Source of the DNA: an uncultured Bacteroides sp.
GTDB lineage: Bacteria; Bacteroidota; Bacteroidia; Bacteroidales; Bacteroidaceae
Length of the DNA stretch: 64,000 nucleotides
Assembly (NCBI GenBank): GCA_902388495.1
Contig: CABMPP010000008.1
Coordinates: 1 to 64,000 of the forward strand
Direction: 5' to 3'
Below, piece by piece: positions 15,669 to 24,324 of this stretch. The notes under the pieces were generated by a model. It had not been told where the DNA came from. It did not search any database and saw only the letters and a program-made list of their open reading frames with translations. Positions within the stretch are counted from its first letter, which is position 1, and the number at the start of each line of letters is the position of its first letter. The translations under genes were made by a program, and so were the position numbers.

Positions 15669-17567
15669 TTATTTCTTGATTTGCAGCATTCCGTTGACGG
15701 CAATTACTTGACCTTCATCTAGTAATTGGCGCAATGTCTCTGCGAGCGCTTCTTTTTCAACGGAAAGTAGTCCGGCCAGGGTGGCAGGCGTCATGGTTTG
15801 TCCGGATAGGGCATGGAGCACTTGCGTGGTAAGTTCTGCGGTGGAGACACCTTCTGCCGTACCTTTGTCTTTCAGGCTGATGCAGGTGTCGCATTGTCCG
15901 CAGTTGTGTTCGTTCTTCTCTCCGAAGTAGCGCAGCAGGATGCGGCTGCGGCATACGGTGTCGTTGGTCACATAGTCCAGCATGGCGTTGATGCGCTTTT
16001 CGTAGCGCTCTTTGCGTTCCTCGTATACGCTGGGGGGGATTTGCAGGTGTCGCATTTCTACCCGCTCGCGCGTGTATATTATATAAGGTGTCTTTTTATG
16101 CGGGATATAGCTGACGATGCGCAACTTGGCGAGGTGGATGAGCTGCTCGTATATCTGCCTGCGGGTAAGTCCGGTACGTGCGGCAAGCGAACTTTCGTTG
16201 ATGAAAGCATAGTCGGTGAACAGGCCGGTGTAGGAACGCAATACGGTTTGGATGAGCTTGTCCATATCTTCTCCCATCTCACGCAGCTTGTAGAGCTCGT
16301 CCCTGCGGATAGTAAAGAGCAGGCGGGAGGCGTTGTCCTGCTCGTCGGTATATTCCAGATAGCCTGCTTGTGTCAGTATCTTCAGGGCGCTGTCTACGGG
16401 GACAGGGAAGTACTTGAACTTCCGGCAGAAGTCTTCGATGTTGAATTCGCGCACGCAGTCCAGTCCGTCGCCCATAGCCATCTGGTAGTAGTATTGCAGA
16501 TGCTCATACACTTCCTTGATATACTCTTTCTCGGGGAAAGTGTCGGGGATGCGTTTGTGGAGCGTGGTCTTGTCCGACTTGCCATAGAGGATGACGGCGT
16601 AAGCTTTCTGCCCGTCGCGTCCGGCACGTCCGGCTTCCTGGAAGTATGCTTCTATGGAGTCGGGGAGATCCAGGTGGATGACGATGCGTACATCCGGTTT
16701 GTCTATACCCATGCCGAAGGCGTTGGTGGCTACCATGACGCGGCTTTCACCCGTCTGCCAACGTTGCTGGCGGATGTCTTTGGTGGCATCGTCCAGTCCG
16801 GCATGATAGAAGTCGGCGGTGATGTCTTCGTTATGCAGCAGTTCGGTGATTGCTTTGGTGCGGCGTCGGTTGCGCACGTAGATGATGGCACTGCCGGGCA
16901 TGCGGCGCAGGATGTGCAGCAGTTCTCCCGTCTTGTTCTCTGTTTTCCGTACGATGTAGGCGAGGTTCTTGCGTTCGAAGCTCATGCGGAAGACATTCTC
17001 CTTGCGGAAGTGCAGGCGTGCCTGGATATCTTTTACTACTTCGGGGGTGGCAGTGGCGGTCAGTGCAAGGACGGGGACGCCGGGAAGCAGTTCGCGTATC
17101 TCGGCTATTTTCAGGTAGGCAGGGCGGAAGTCATATCCCCATTGGGAGATGCAGTGGCTTTCGTCTACGGTGATCATGCTGATTTTCATCTTCTGCAATT
17201 TGGTGCGGAAGATTTCCGTGCCCAGCCGTTCGGGGGAGATATAGAGGAACTTGAAGTTGCCGAAGATACAATTCTCCAGTGTGACGATAATCTCTTGCCG
17301 GCTCATGCCGGAGTAGATGGCAAGTGCTTTGATGCCTCGCTTCTTCAGGTTCTGCACCTGGTCTTTCATCAAAGCTATCAGGGGGGTGATGACCAGGCAA
17401 AGCCCTTCCTGGGCAAGCGCCGGGACTTGGAATGTTATGGATTTGCCGCCTCCCGTCGGCATTAGTCCCAAGGTGTCTTTTCCTTCGCCAATGCTGGTTA
17501 TGATGTCTTCCTGGATGCCCCGGAAGTCATCATAACCCCAGTATTGCTTTAAGATAGACTTGTACAT
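15669..17567 (-). CDS. recQ: RecQ-family ATP-dependent DNA helicase
   Basis: A 3'-5' superfamily 2 helicase for recombinational repair and fork restart. Visible parts: Walker A TGGGKS (about 38-43), the DESHCISQWGYDFRP box, helicase C-terminal motifs ATNAFGMGIDKPDVR and EAGRAGRDGQ, then the RQC region with a zinc site whose last cysteines are CGQCDTC. A short winged helix closes the protein. At 632 residues there is no obvious HRDC domain, as in the shorter of the RecQ forms that Bacteroides carry. Downstream of recJ on the same strand, which fits a RecQ-RecJ end-resection pair. Confidence 0.93.
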   Translation of the reverse strand: MYKSILKQYWGYDDFRGIQEDIITSIGEGKDTLGLMPTGGGKSITFQVPALAQEGLCLVITPLIALMKDQVQNLKKRGIKALAIYSGMSRQEIIVTLENCIFGNFKFLYISPERLGTEIFRTKLQKMKISMITVDESHCISQWGYDFRPAYLKIAEIRELLPGVPVLALTATATPEVVKDIQARLHFRKENVFRMSFERKNLAYIVRKTENKTGELLHILRRMPGSAIIYVRNRRRTKAITELLHNEDITADFYHAGLDDATKDIRQQRWQTGESRVMVATNAFGMGIDKPDVRIVIHLDLPDSIEAYFQEAGRAGRDGQKAYAVILYGKSDKTTLHKRIPDTFPEKEYIKEVYEHLQYYYQMAMGDGLDCVREFNIEDFCRKFKYFPVPVDSALKILTQAGYLEYTDEQDNASRLLFTIRRDELYKLREMGEDMDKLIQTVLRSYTGLFTDYAFINESSLAARTGLTRRQIYEQLIHLAKLRIVSYIPHKKTPYIIYTRERVEMRHLQIPPSVYEERKERYEKRINAMLDYVTNDTVCRSRILLRYFGEKNEHNCGQCDTCISLKDKGTAEGVSTAELTTQVLHALSGQTMTPATLAGLLSVEKEALAETLRQLLDEGQVIAVNGMLQIKK

Positions 17568-17577
17568 ATATAAGAAG

Positions 17578-17652
17578 GTGATAGAGTGATAAGGTGGTAG
17601 GGTGATAGGGGGGATGTTGCTTCATCACTCTATCACCTTATCACCCTATCAC
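17578..17652. repeat. Octamer array and its inverted copy between recJ and recQ
   Basis: The left arm (17578-17607) is four GTGATAGN-like 8-mers. The right arm (17623-17652) is their inverted complement, with 26 of 30 positions matching. RNA from either strand would form a stem of about 30 bp with few mismatches. It fills almost the whole 88-bp gap. Confidence 0.85.
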
Positions 17653-17655
17653 TTT

Positions 17656-19371
17656 TTAGTTAGGTTTTATATCCTCAATCTGCAACTGTACCTCGCCGCG
17701 CTTATGCGTATTTTCCTCGATGGTATAGCAGATGTCGAACGAACGTTTGGACTTGATGAAACGTACATGCGAACTTTGTCCGAAGGCAATGCCGTTCATG
17801 ACATTGTTCGACTTGTTGTCTACCAATTCCAGCTTGATGTGCTCCTGGTCGCGTCCTACGACTTTGCTGGTGCCATAGTCGTACACATTGTGCGTGCAGA
17901 ATACGGGCTTGGTGTTGTCGGGACCGAAAGGATTGAACTTCTTCAAGTCGCTGGCAAACTTCGGAGTTATGTCTCTGAAGTCAATCTCGGCATCTATATC
18001 AATCACCGCACTGGTCTGTTCGGGCAGGATATGTTTGGAAACAAATTCTTCAAAGCGCTCCGTAAAGGCTTGTACATTCTCCACTTTCATGGAGAGTCCG
18101 GCAGCGTATGTATGCCCGCCGAAGTTTTCCAGCAGGTCGCGGCAGTATTCTATGGCCTTGTATACATCGAAGCCTGAGACGGAACGTGCAGAACCGGTTG
18201 CCATATCATCCGTCCGGGTCAAAACCACGGCAGGACGGTAATAGACTTCCGTCAGTCGGGAAGCCACAATGCCGATAACACCTTTGTGCCAGTCTTCATT
18301 ATACAGTACGATGGAACGGCGGTCTGCCAGTCCGTCCAGCCCGGCAACAATCTGATTGGCTTCCTCGGTCATGGTCTTGTCGAGGTCTTTGCGGGTTTCG
18401 TTATATTGGTTAATCTGCCCGGCCTTTTCCAGTGCCAGGGAGAAGTCTTTTTCCGTAAGCAGGTCTACGGCCTCTTTTCCGTTCTGTATGCGCCCCGAAG
18501 CGTTGATGCGGGGACCGATCTTGAACACGATATCACTTACCGTGATGTCCTTGTCCGTCAGTCCGCAGACGTCGATAATTGCTTTCAAGCCCACGCTGGG
18601 GTTGCTGTTCAGCTGTTTCAGTCCGTGGTAGGCCAGGATGCGGTTCTCTCCCATGATGGGCACGATGTCCGAAGCAATGCTGACAGCGCAGAGATCCAGT
18701 AAAGGGATCAGGTGATGGAATTCGATGCCGTTGCTTATGGCGAATGCCTGCATGAACTTGAAGCCTACTCCGCAACCGGACAGGTGTTCGTAAGGATAGG
18801 TGTTGTCTTCCCGTTTGGCATTCAGGATGGCTACGGCAGGAGGCAGCACGTCGTCGGGAACGTGGTGGTCGCAAATGATGAAGTCGATGCCTTTCTCTTT
18901 GGCATACGTTATTTCATCGACGGCCTTGATGCCGCAATCCAGCACAATGATAAGCCCTACGCCGGTTTCGGCAGCGTAGTCCACTCCTTTGGTCGAAACC
19001 CCGTAGCCTTCGTTATAGCGGTCGGGGATGTAGTAGTCAATGTTCGAATAGAACTGTTGAATAAACTTGTAGACCAGTGCCACGGCTGTGGTGCCGTCTA
19101 CGTCATAATCTCCATAAATAAGAACGCGCTCTTTCTTTCCCATTGCCTTGTTCAGGCGCTCTACGGCCACATCCATATCCTTCATAAGGAAAGGGTCGTA
19201 TAGGTCCGGTAGTTGCGGGCGGAAAAACTTCCGGGCACTGGCTGCCGTCGTTATTCCCCGCTCCACCAGCAATCCCCCAAGTATCGGGCTAATTCCCAAT
19301 TCTTGGGCCAGTTGTTGGCTTGCTTCTGCCTGTTCGGGTGTAATGGGTTGATAATTCCATTTGTGAGTCAT
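17656..19371 (-). CDS. recJ: Single-stranded-DNA-specific exonuclease RecJ
   Basis: Degrades single-stranded DNA 5' to 3' in recombination and mismatch or base-excision repair. DHH-type metal motifs are present: GDYDVDGTTAVAL, LIIVLDCG and FIICDHHVP, then the DHHA1 domain with GGHTYAAGLSM and a C-terminal OB-like domain. 571 residues, full length. Upstream of recQ on the same strand, separated by the hairpin array. Divergent from yaaA. Confidence 0.94.
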   Translation of the reverse strand: MTHKWNYQPITPEQAEASQQLAQELGISPILGGLLVERGITTAASARKFFRPQLPDLYDPFLMKDMDVAVERLNKAMGKKERVLIYGDYDVDGTTAVALVYKFIQQFYSNIDYYIPDRYNEGYGVSTKGVDYAAETGVGLIIVLDCGIKAVDEITYAKEKGIDFIICDHHVPDDVLPPAVAILNAKREDNTYPYEHLSGCGVGFKFMQAFAISNGIEFHHLIPLLDLCAVSIASDIVPIMGENRILAYHGLKQLNSNPSVGLKAIIDVCGLTDKDITVSDIVFKIGPRINASGRIQNGKEAVDLLTEKDFSLALEKAGQINQYNETRKDLDKTMTEEANQIVAGLDGLADRRSIVLYNEDWHKGVIGIVASRLTEVYYRPAVVLTRTDDMATGSARSVSGFDVYKAIEYCRDLLENFGGHTYAAGLSMKVENVQAFTERFEEFVSKHILPEQTSAVIDIDAEIDFRDITPKFASDLKKFNPFGPDNTKPVFCTHNVYDYGTSKVVGRDQEHIKLELVDNKSNNVMNGIAFGQSSHVRFIKSKRSFDICYTIEENTHKRGEVQLQIEDIKPN

Positions 19372-19517
19372 TTTATATATTATTTTTTCTTTTTTCTATC
19401 TCCAAGTGCCAGAGCATAAAACTCCAACAAGGTGTAAAGGTATGAAAAACTCTTGAAACGGAGGTGAATTCTTTAGAAAATATTCTTAATGATATGTATT
19501 CTCTGCCGAAAAGCCCT

Positions 19518-19525
19518 TATTTTTG
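19518..19525 (+). promoter_or_regulatory. -7 box TATTTTTG before yaaA
   Basis: Matches TAnnTTTG, 23 bp before the ATG; no convincing -33 element. Confidence 0.4.
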
Positions 19526-19548
19526 CATGAATTTTAAAAAGGACGATT

Positions 19549-20319
19549 ATGCTTACTTTTATCTCTTGCGCCAAGACGATGGCATCGCGCAGTTCCGTAG
19601 CCGTACCCGAAGTAACGATCCCGAAGTTTGAGAGGGAGGCTGTGGAGAACGCACTCGAAATGTCGCAGTACCCGGCACCGGAGTTGGAAAAACTCCTGCG
19701 TGTGAATGCGAAGATTGCTGCTGAGAACCGTTTGCGCTACCACGATTTCTGTTCGGCAGACAATCGTCCGATGCCTGCCATTTGCGCCTATACGGGTGCC
19801 GTCTTTAAACGTATTCTTCCGAAGGACTTCACAGTGGACGATTTCTATTACGCGCAAGAGCATCTGCGTATCACTTCATTTCTTTACGGTCTGCTTCGCC
19901 CGCTGGATGGCATCAAGCCTTACCGCCTTGAAGGGGATGTACGCCTGCCGGAGAAGGGAGGAGTCTCCATGTTCGATTATTGGAAGCCTTTGCTGACCGA
20001 TTATTTCATCTCGGAAATCAAGAAGCAGGGAGGCGTACTCGTCAATCTGGCAAGCGGCGAAATGAAGGACCTGTTCGATTGGAAGCGGGTGGAGCAGGAA
20101 GTACGCGTCATCACTCCCGAATTCCAGGTGTGGAAAGGCGGGCAGTTGAAAACAATCGTTATATATGCCAAGATGTGCCGCGGAGAAATGGCACGCTTCA
20201 TCATTAAGCACCGCATCGAACACCCCGAAGATTTGAAGGCTTTCTCGTGGGAGGGGTTTGAACTGGATGCGGAGAAATGTTCGGAAAATCACTTGCAGTT
20301 TACTCTTCTAAACCCTTAG
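19549..20319 (+). CDS. yaaA: YaaA-family peroxide stress protein
   Basis: YaaA proteins lower free intracellular iron during peroxide stress and bind DNA; the biochemistry is only partly known. Family hallmarks are MLTFISCAKTM at the start, YTGAVFKRI, LRITSFLYGLLRPLDGIKPYRLEG, NLASGEM and YAKMCRGEMARFI. 256 residues, complete. Monocistronic: divergent from recJ and followed by a repeat array. Confidence 0.9.
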   Translation: MLTFISCAKTMASRSSVAVPEVTIPKFEREAVENALEMSQYPAPELEKLLRVNAKIAAENRLRYHDFCSADNRPMPAICAYTGAVFKRILPKDFTVDDFYYAQEHLRITSFLYGLLRPLDGIKPYRLEGDVRLPEKGGVSMFDYWKPLLTDYFISEIKKQGGVLVNLASGEMKDLFDWKRVEQEVRVITPEFQVWKGGQLKTIVIYAKMCRGEMARFIIKHRIEHPEDLKAFSWEGFELDAEKCSENHLQFTLLNP

Positions 20320-20408
20320 TCTCCTGGAGATCGTGTGAAAGGTATATGCATATTGTACCATGAACGTAATTATTTACAATGAGAAGGGAGAAAAATTCAG
20401 TCGTTATT

Positions 20409-20486
20409 TGAGGGTACCTCAGTCGTATACTTAGGGTATCTCTGTCGTATACTTAGGGTGCCTCAGTCGTATACTGAGATACCCTC
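20409..20486. repeat. Three 22-bp tandem repeats bounded by an inverted unit
   Basis: Units at 20411, 20433 and 20455 follow GGGTAYCTCAGTCGTATACTTA with 2-4 differences. The segment 20472-20486 is the inverted complement (14 of 15) of 20409-20423, so the transcript can close into a stem. Confidence 0.85.
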
Positions 20487-20658
20487 AATTCATCATGTTG
20501 GTAATCAGGTGATTATAAACCTGCATTTTGAAGCTTTCAGAATTAATTTATTCGTACAAACAAGCTTATCTCCTGGTCATACAAGAAATTAATCTTTTAT
20601 TTGCGCAAAGTGAGGATTCTAATGCGCAAAAAGAGCGTAAAATTTGTAAATGAACGCA

Positions 20659-20666
20659 TACTTTTG
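20659..20666 (+). promoter_or_regulatory. -7 box TACTTTTG of the ROK-GH2-regulator cluster
   Basis: Matches TAnnTTTG; a TTTG lies only 12 bp upstream, which is too close for a -33 box. It implies a 5' untranslated region of about 120 nt holding the C-run hairpin. Confidence 0.4.
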
Positions 20667-20724
20667 CCATTACGAAAGACGTCTGACGAAAAAATAATAA
20701 CTTTAACACGAAGGAATAAAGGTG

Positions 20725-20763
20725 GGCAAAGAGAATCCCCCCCCCTCTAAATGTCTCTTTGCC
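20725..20763 (+). promoter_or_regulatory. 5'UTR hairpin with a nine-C loop
   Basis: Perfect 10-bp stem GGCAAAGAGA / TCTCTTTGCC with a 19-nt loop containing nine consecutive C (20737-20745). It ends 30 nt before the ROK start codon. The tract length may vary by slippage. Confidence 0.6.
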
Positions 20764-20793
20764 TGCTTAGTTCCTATTATAAACAAAGGAGAA

Positions 20794-21630
20794 ATGAAAA
20801 TAGGTGTCGATTTAGGTGGAACCAATATGCGGGTTGCCCTGGTAAAGAATGGAGTAATTGTAAAGAAAGAGATTATCCGGTGTCCTTCCAAAGGTACCGA
20901 GCAGGAAGTGTTACTCTGTCTGGAGAGTTTGATTGACCGTATGATGTGTGCGGAAGTAGAAGGCATAGGTGTCGGCGTACCTTCGGTGGTGGATGCTAAG
21001 GAGGGTATTGTATATAATGTGACAAATATACCTTCGTGGACGGAAGTGCCGCTGAAGAAGCTGCTGGAAAAGCGTTTCTCTGTTCCCGCATACATCAATA
21101 ATGATTCTAATTGCTTTGCTTTAGGTGTCAAACTGTTTGGTGAAGGGCAAGGATATCGCGATATGGTTGGTATGACTATCGGCACCGGTGTAGGAACGGG
21201 TATTATTATTAACGGTGAATTGTATTGTGGACGAAATACCGGTGCGGGTGAAGTGGGAGAGCTTCCTTATCTCTCTTCCAACTTCGAGCATTATTGCAGT
21301 AGCGGCTTCTTTGTCCGATATCATAATATGACGGGAAAGGAGGCTGCGGAGAAGGCTGCTTCGGGCGATGCGGATGCTTTGGCTATTTGGGATGAATTCG
21401 GTTCCCACTTGGGTGAGTTGATGAAAGCGGTTCTCTTTACGTATGATCCGGAAGCTATCGTGATAGGCGGGGGAATTGCATCGGCTTTCAGTTTTTATGA
21501 GCCTTCCATGCGCAGGGCGATGCAAAGTTTTCCTTATGCAGAAACAGTAAGGCGGGTGAAGATCCTTGTGACCCGGGTAGAGGATGTGGCTTTGTTGGGA
21601 GCTTCGGCTTTAGTTCGTGATTTGAATTAG
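20794..21630 (+). CDS. ROK-family sugar kinase, atypical
   Basis: 278 residues. The ATP site GVDLGGTNMRVAL is at the N-terminus, and catalytic Asp104 lies in INNDSNCFALG, the position of NDAN in ROK kinases. Unusually, the ROK signature GxxGExGH ends in Leu (GAGEVGELPY) and the CxCGxxGC zinc cluster is reduced to YCSSGFF, so the zinc site of typical glucokinases and NagC-like proteins is missing. No helix-turn-helix precedes it, so it is an enzyme rather than a repressor. ATG 20794 has AAGGAG at 20786-20791; an in-frame start at 20722 would begin inside the hairpin. Next to a glucosaminidase-like GH2, it may phosphorylate a released amino sugar or hexose (inference). Confidence 0.82.
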   Translation: MKIGVDLGGTNMRVALVKNGVIVKKEIIRCPSKGTEQEVLLCLESLIDRMMCAEVEGIGVGVPSVVDAKEGIVYNVTNIPSWTEVPLKKLLEKRFSVPAYINNDSNCFALGVKLFGEGQGYRDMVGMTIGTGVGTGIIINGELYCGRNTGAGEVGELPYLSSNFEHYCSSGFFVRYHNMTGKEAAEKAASGDADALAIWDEFGSHLGELMKAVLFTYDPEAIVIGGGIASAFSFYEPSMRRAMQSFPYAETVRRVKILVTRVEDVALLGASALVRDLN

Positions 21631-21670
21631 ATAATAGATTAAGTAAGAATAGAAATAAACGTTTTTAGTT

Positions 21671-24304
21671 ATGAAAAGTAACCTGATAAAATCGTTGGCT
21701 TTGTGCGGCTGTTTTGTAGCTGCTGCGACTTCTTGCCAGAACCGTGATTTGTTGGCAGACGATCTTTTGCTTTCCGATGGGTGGAGCGTACAGTCCTCTG
21801 CCAAGACAGCCTTGTCGGGCGAACAGTTGTCTGTACCTCAGGCGGAAATAGAAGGTTGGTATGATGCGGTAGTACCTTCTACCGTAATGGGAACATTGAC
21901 CCGGAACGGATTGTATAAGGATGCGTTGGAGGGTATGAATTATAAGGATATCGACAAGTCGCTGTTTGATACGACCTGGTGGTACCGGAAAGAGTTTGAA
22001 TTGCCGCAACCGGCCAAAGGGCAACATGTATCGTTGATGTTCGATGGCATAAGCTATGCTGCCAATATCTGGCTGAACGGAAAGCAGATAGCAAACCGTG
22101 ATTCTTTTTATGGAACCTTCCGCCGTCATAAACTCGACATCACGGATGTGGTCGGTGAAAAGAATGTATTGGCAGTCGAGGTATTCCGTGCCCGGCCCGG
22201 AGAACCGAACATCGGTTTTGTGGACTGGAATCCGCGTCCGGTGGATGAGAGCATGGGTATCTTCCGTGAAGTACGCGTCTTGACAAGCGGTGAAGTGGAA
22301 ATGGCGGATGCTGCCGTACACTCCAAAGTCAATACAGAAACTTTGGATGAGGCTTGGCTGACGGTAGAAGCCCGATTGACAAACAACTCAGGGGAGGCCG
22401 TGACAGGACAATTGAAAGGTGTATTGGAAGGCCAAACGTTCAGCATTCCGGTATCACTTGCTGCCGGAGAAGCCAAAGTGGTGAAAGTGACTTCGGAAGA
22501 AGCTGGTTTGCTACATCTGAAGAATCCCCGGCTGTGGTGGTGCCAGAATATGGGCAAACCGGAAATGTACAGCATGGATCTGGCTTTTGAAGTCAATGGC
22601 AAAGTGTCGGATAAAGAAACGGTGGACTTCGGTGTGCGTGAGGTAAAGGATTACCTTACGGAAGAAGGCGCCCGTGGCTTCTTGCTGAACGGCAAGAAGG
22701 TGCTGGTGAGAAGTGCCGGTTGGACGGATGATATTTTTCTGCGCGATACTCCCGAGAGTAATGAAACTCAGGTGAAGTATGTACGTGATATGAATTTGAA
22801 TTCCATCCGTTTTGAGAATATCTGGGGTACTTCACAGAATGTATACGACCTTTGCGACCGTTACGGACTGTTGGTATTGGTAGGTTGGAGCTGCCATTGG
22901 GAATGGGACAATTATCTTGGTTCGCCGTGCGATGAATATGGTGGTATAAAGACGGAGCACGATATGGACTTGATAACCCGTTCGCTGAACGACCAGGTGT
23001 TGTGGTTGCGCAATCATCCCAGCATCATCGCATGGTTTGTAGGTAGTGACATGATGCCGCGTCCTGAATTGGAGAAACGTTATAAAGCATGCTTGGAACA
23101 GATAGACAATCGCCCGTATATCACTGCTGCCAAAGAAATGACCAGTGAGATAAGCGGCCCCAGCGGTATGAAGATGGCCGGTCCTTACGAATACGTAGCA
23201 CCCAATTATTGGTATGCCAAGGAAGCCCCCGGCGGCGCTTTCGGTTTTAATACGGAGACGGGTATCGGTGCACAACTTCCCGTCATCGAGTCCATTCGTA
23301 AGATGATACCGGCGGATAAACTTTGGCCGCTGAATGAGGAATGGGATTATCATTGTACGGCTTCCTCCACGGATATGAATACCCTGCGTGTACTTACGGA
23401 GAATATTACATCCCATTACGGAGAAGCAAAAGATCTGGACGATTATCTCCGGAAAGCCGATTTGCTGAATTATGAGGGCACACGTGCCATGTTTGAAGCC
23501 TTCCGTGTCAACATTCCCCGTGCTACGGGCATTGTGCAATGGATGCTTAATTCTGCGTGGCCGTCATTGTACTGGCAGTTGTATGACCACTATTTAGTGC
23601 CTACTTCCGCTTATTATTCGGTGAAGAAAGGCAATGCAACTCAGCAGTTGATTTACGACTATGGCAAGAAAGCCGTCTTTGCTGTGAACGAAGGATTGGA
23701 TGCACGGCAGGTGAAAGGCAAAATGATGCTTTATGACCTGAACGGCAAGTTACTGACAGAGAAAGAAGTGGATTTGCAGGTTCCTCCTTATGAAGTGGTA
23801 AAGGCTTTTGATATTCCTACACCGGCTGACAATGCTTTCCTGATGCTGCAATTGTCTGACGGACAAGGCACCCGTCTGGCAGATAATTTCTACTGCTTGT
23901 CTGCTACCGATGATGTGTACGATTGGGCAAAGTCGAGCTGGTATCAGTCTCCGATCAAGAAACCGGCTGATTTTACGAAACTGGCTTCTATGCCGCAGGC
24001 TGATTGCACGGTGGAGACCTTGACGAAGCAAGACAGTGACGGCACATTGGTAGAAGTAAAGTTGACGAATGCTTCTTCCGCTTTGGCATTCTTCCTCCGT
24101 TTGTCATTGATGGATAGTCAGGGTGAATTACTCAAGCCGGTATTTTGGGAGGACAATTATCTTTCTCTCGCTCCCGGGGAGACAAGAACCGTGCAATGTC
24201 TTATCCCTCAATCGGTAGACTTTGCATCTCCCGTTACCTTGACTGTTTCCGGCTGGAACTTGGCGAAGAAATATCTGGAGCTTGATTTGCAAAAGAAGAA
24301 ATAA
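21671..24304 (+). CDS. GH2 exo-beta-glucosaminidase / beta-mannosidase-like lipoprotein
   Basis: 877 residues with a lipoprotein signal (ATSC, Cys22). An N-terminal jelly-roll sugar-binding domain (TWWYRKEFELP, NIWLNGKQIA, NPRPVDESMGIFREV) is followed by Ig-like domains and a TIM barrel. The acid/base is Asp460 in WFVGSDMMP and the probable nucleophile is Glu529 in FNTETGIG. Ordinary GH2 enzymes have Glu after Asn at the acid/base site; Asp there, 69 residues before the nucleophile, is the pattern of chitosan-type exo-beta-D-glucosaminidases and close relatives acting on mannosyl glycoproteins. It probably trims beta-linked glucosamine or mannose termini at the envelope. Flanked by a sugar kinase and a sugar-type regulator. 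Confidence 0.85.
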   Translation: MKSNLIKSLALCGCFVAAATSCQNRDLLADDLLLSDGWSVQSSAKTALSGEQLSVPQAEIEGWYDAVVPSTVMGTLTRNGLYKDALEGMNYKDIDKSLFDTTWWYRKEFELPQPAKGQHVSLMFDGISYAANIWLNGKQIANRDSFYGTFRRHKLDITDVVGEKNVLAVEVFRARPGEPNIGFVDWNPRPVDESMGIFREVRVLTSGEVEMADAAVHSKVNTETLDEAWLTVEARLTNNSGEAVTGQLKGVLEGQTFSIPVSLAAGEAKVVKVTSEEAGLLHLKNPRLWWCQNMGKPEMYSMDLAFEVNGKVSDKETVDFGVREVKDYLTEEGARGFLLNGKKVLVRSAGWTDDIFLRDTPESNETQVKYVRDMNLNSIRFENIWGTSQNVYDLCDRYGLLVLVGWSCHWEWDNYLGSPCDEYGGIKTEHDMDLITRSLNDQVLWLRNHPSIIAWFVGSDMMPRPELEKRYKACLEQIDNRPYITAAKEMTSEISGPSGMKMAGPYEYVAPNYWYAKEAPGGAFGFNTETGIGAQLPVIESIRKMIPADKLWPLNEEWDYHCTASSTDMNTLRVLTENITSHYGEAKDLDDYLRKADLLNYEGTRAMFEAFRVNIPRATGIVQWMLNSAWPSLYWQLYDHYLVPTSAYYSVKKGNATQQLIYDYGKKAVFAVNEGLDARQVKGKMMLYDLNGKLLTEKEVDLQVPPYEVVKAFDIPTPADNAFLMLQLSDGQGTRLADNFYCLSATDDVYDWAKSSWYQSPIKKPADFTKLASMPQADCTVETLTKQDSDGTLVEVKLTNASSALAFFLRLSLMDSQGELLKPVFWEDNYLSLAPGETRTVQCLIPQSVDFASPVTLTVSGWNLAKKYLELDLQKKK

Positions 24305-24324
24305 GTGGCTAACTTGCACTCTGT

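Larger units (their letters stand above)
20320..20793. other. 474-bp gap between yaaA and the ROK kinase
   Basis: Contains a three-unit 22-bp array (20411-20476), a -7 box (20659-20666) and a hairpin with a nine-C loop (20725-20763). I see no additional gene. Confidence 0.6.

Noticed and set aside
15813..17465. 550-codon open frame antisense to recQ
   Set aside because: The opposite strand encodes a complete RecQ with all motifs; the antisense frame has no recognisable domain and is a codon-bias shadow.
20411..20476. Repeat array as a CRISPR
   Set aside because: Units are directly adjacent without spacers, only three, and no cas genes are present; the same holds for the arrays at 29370, 29471 and 44357.
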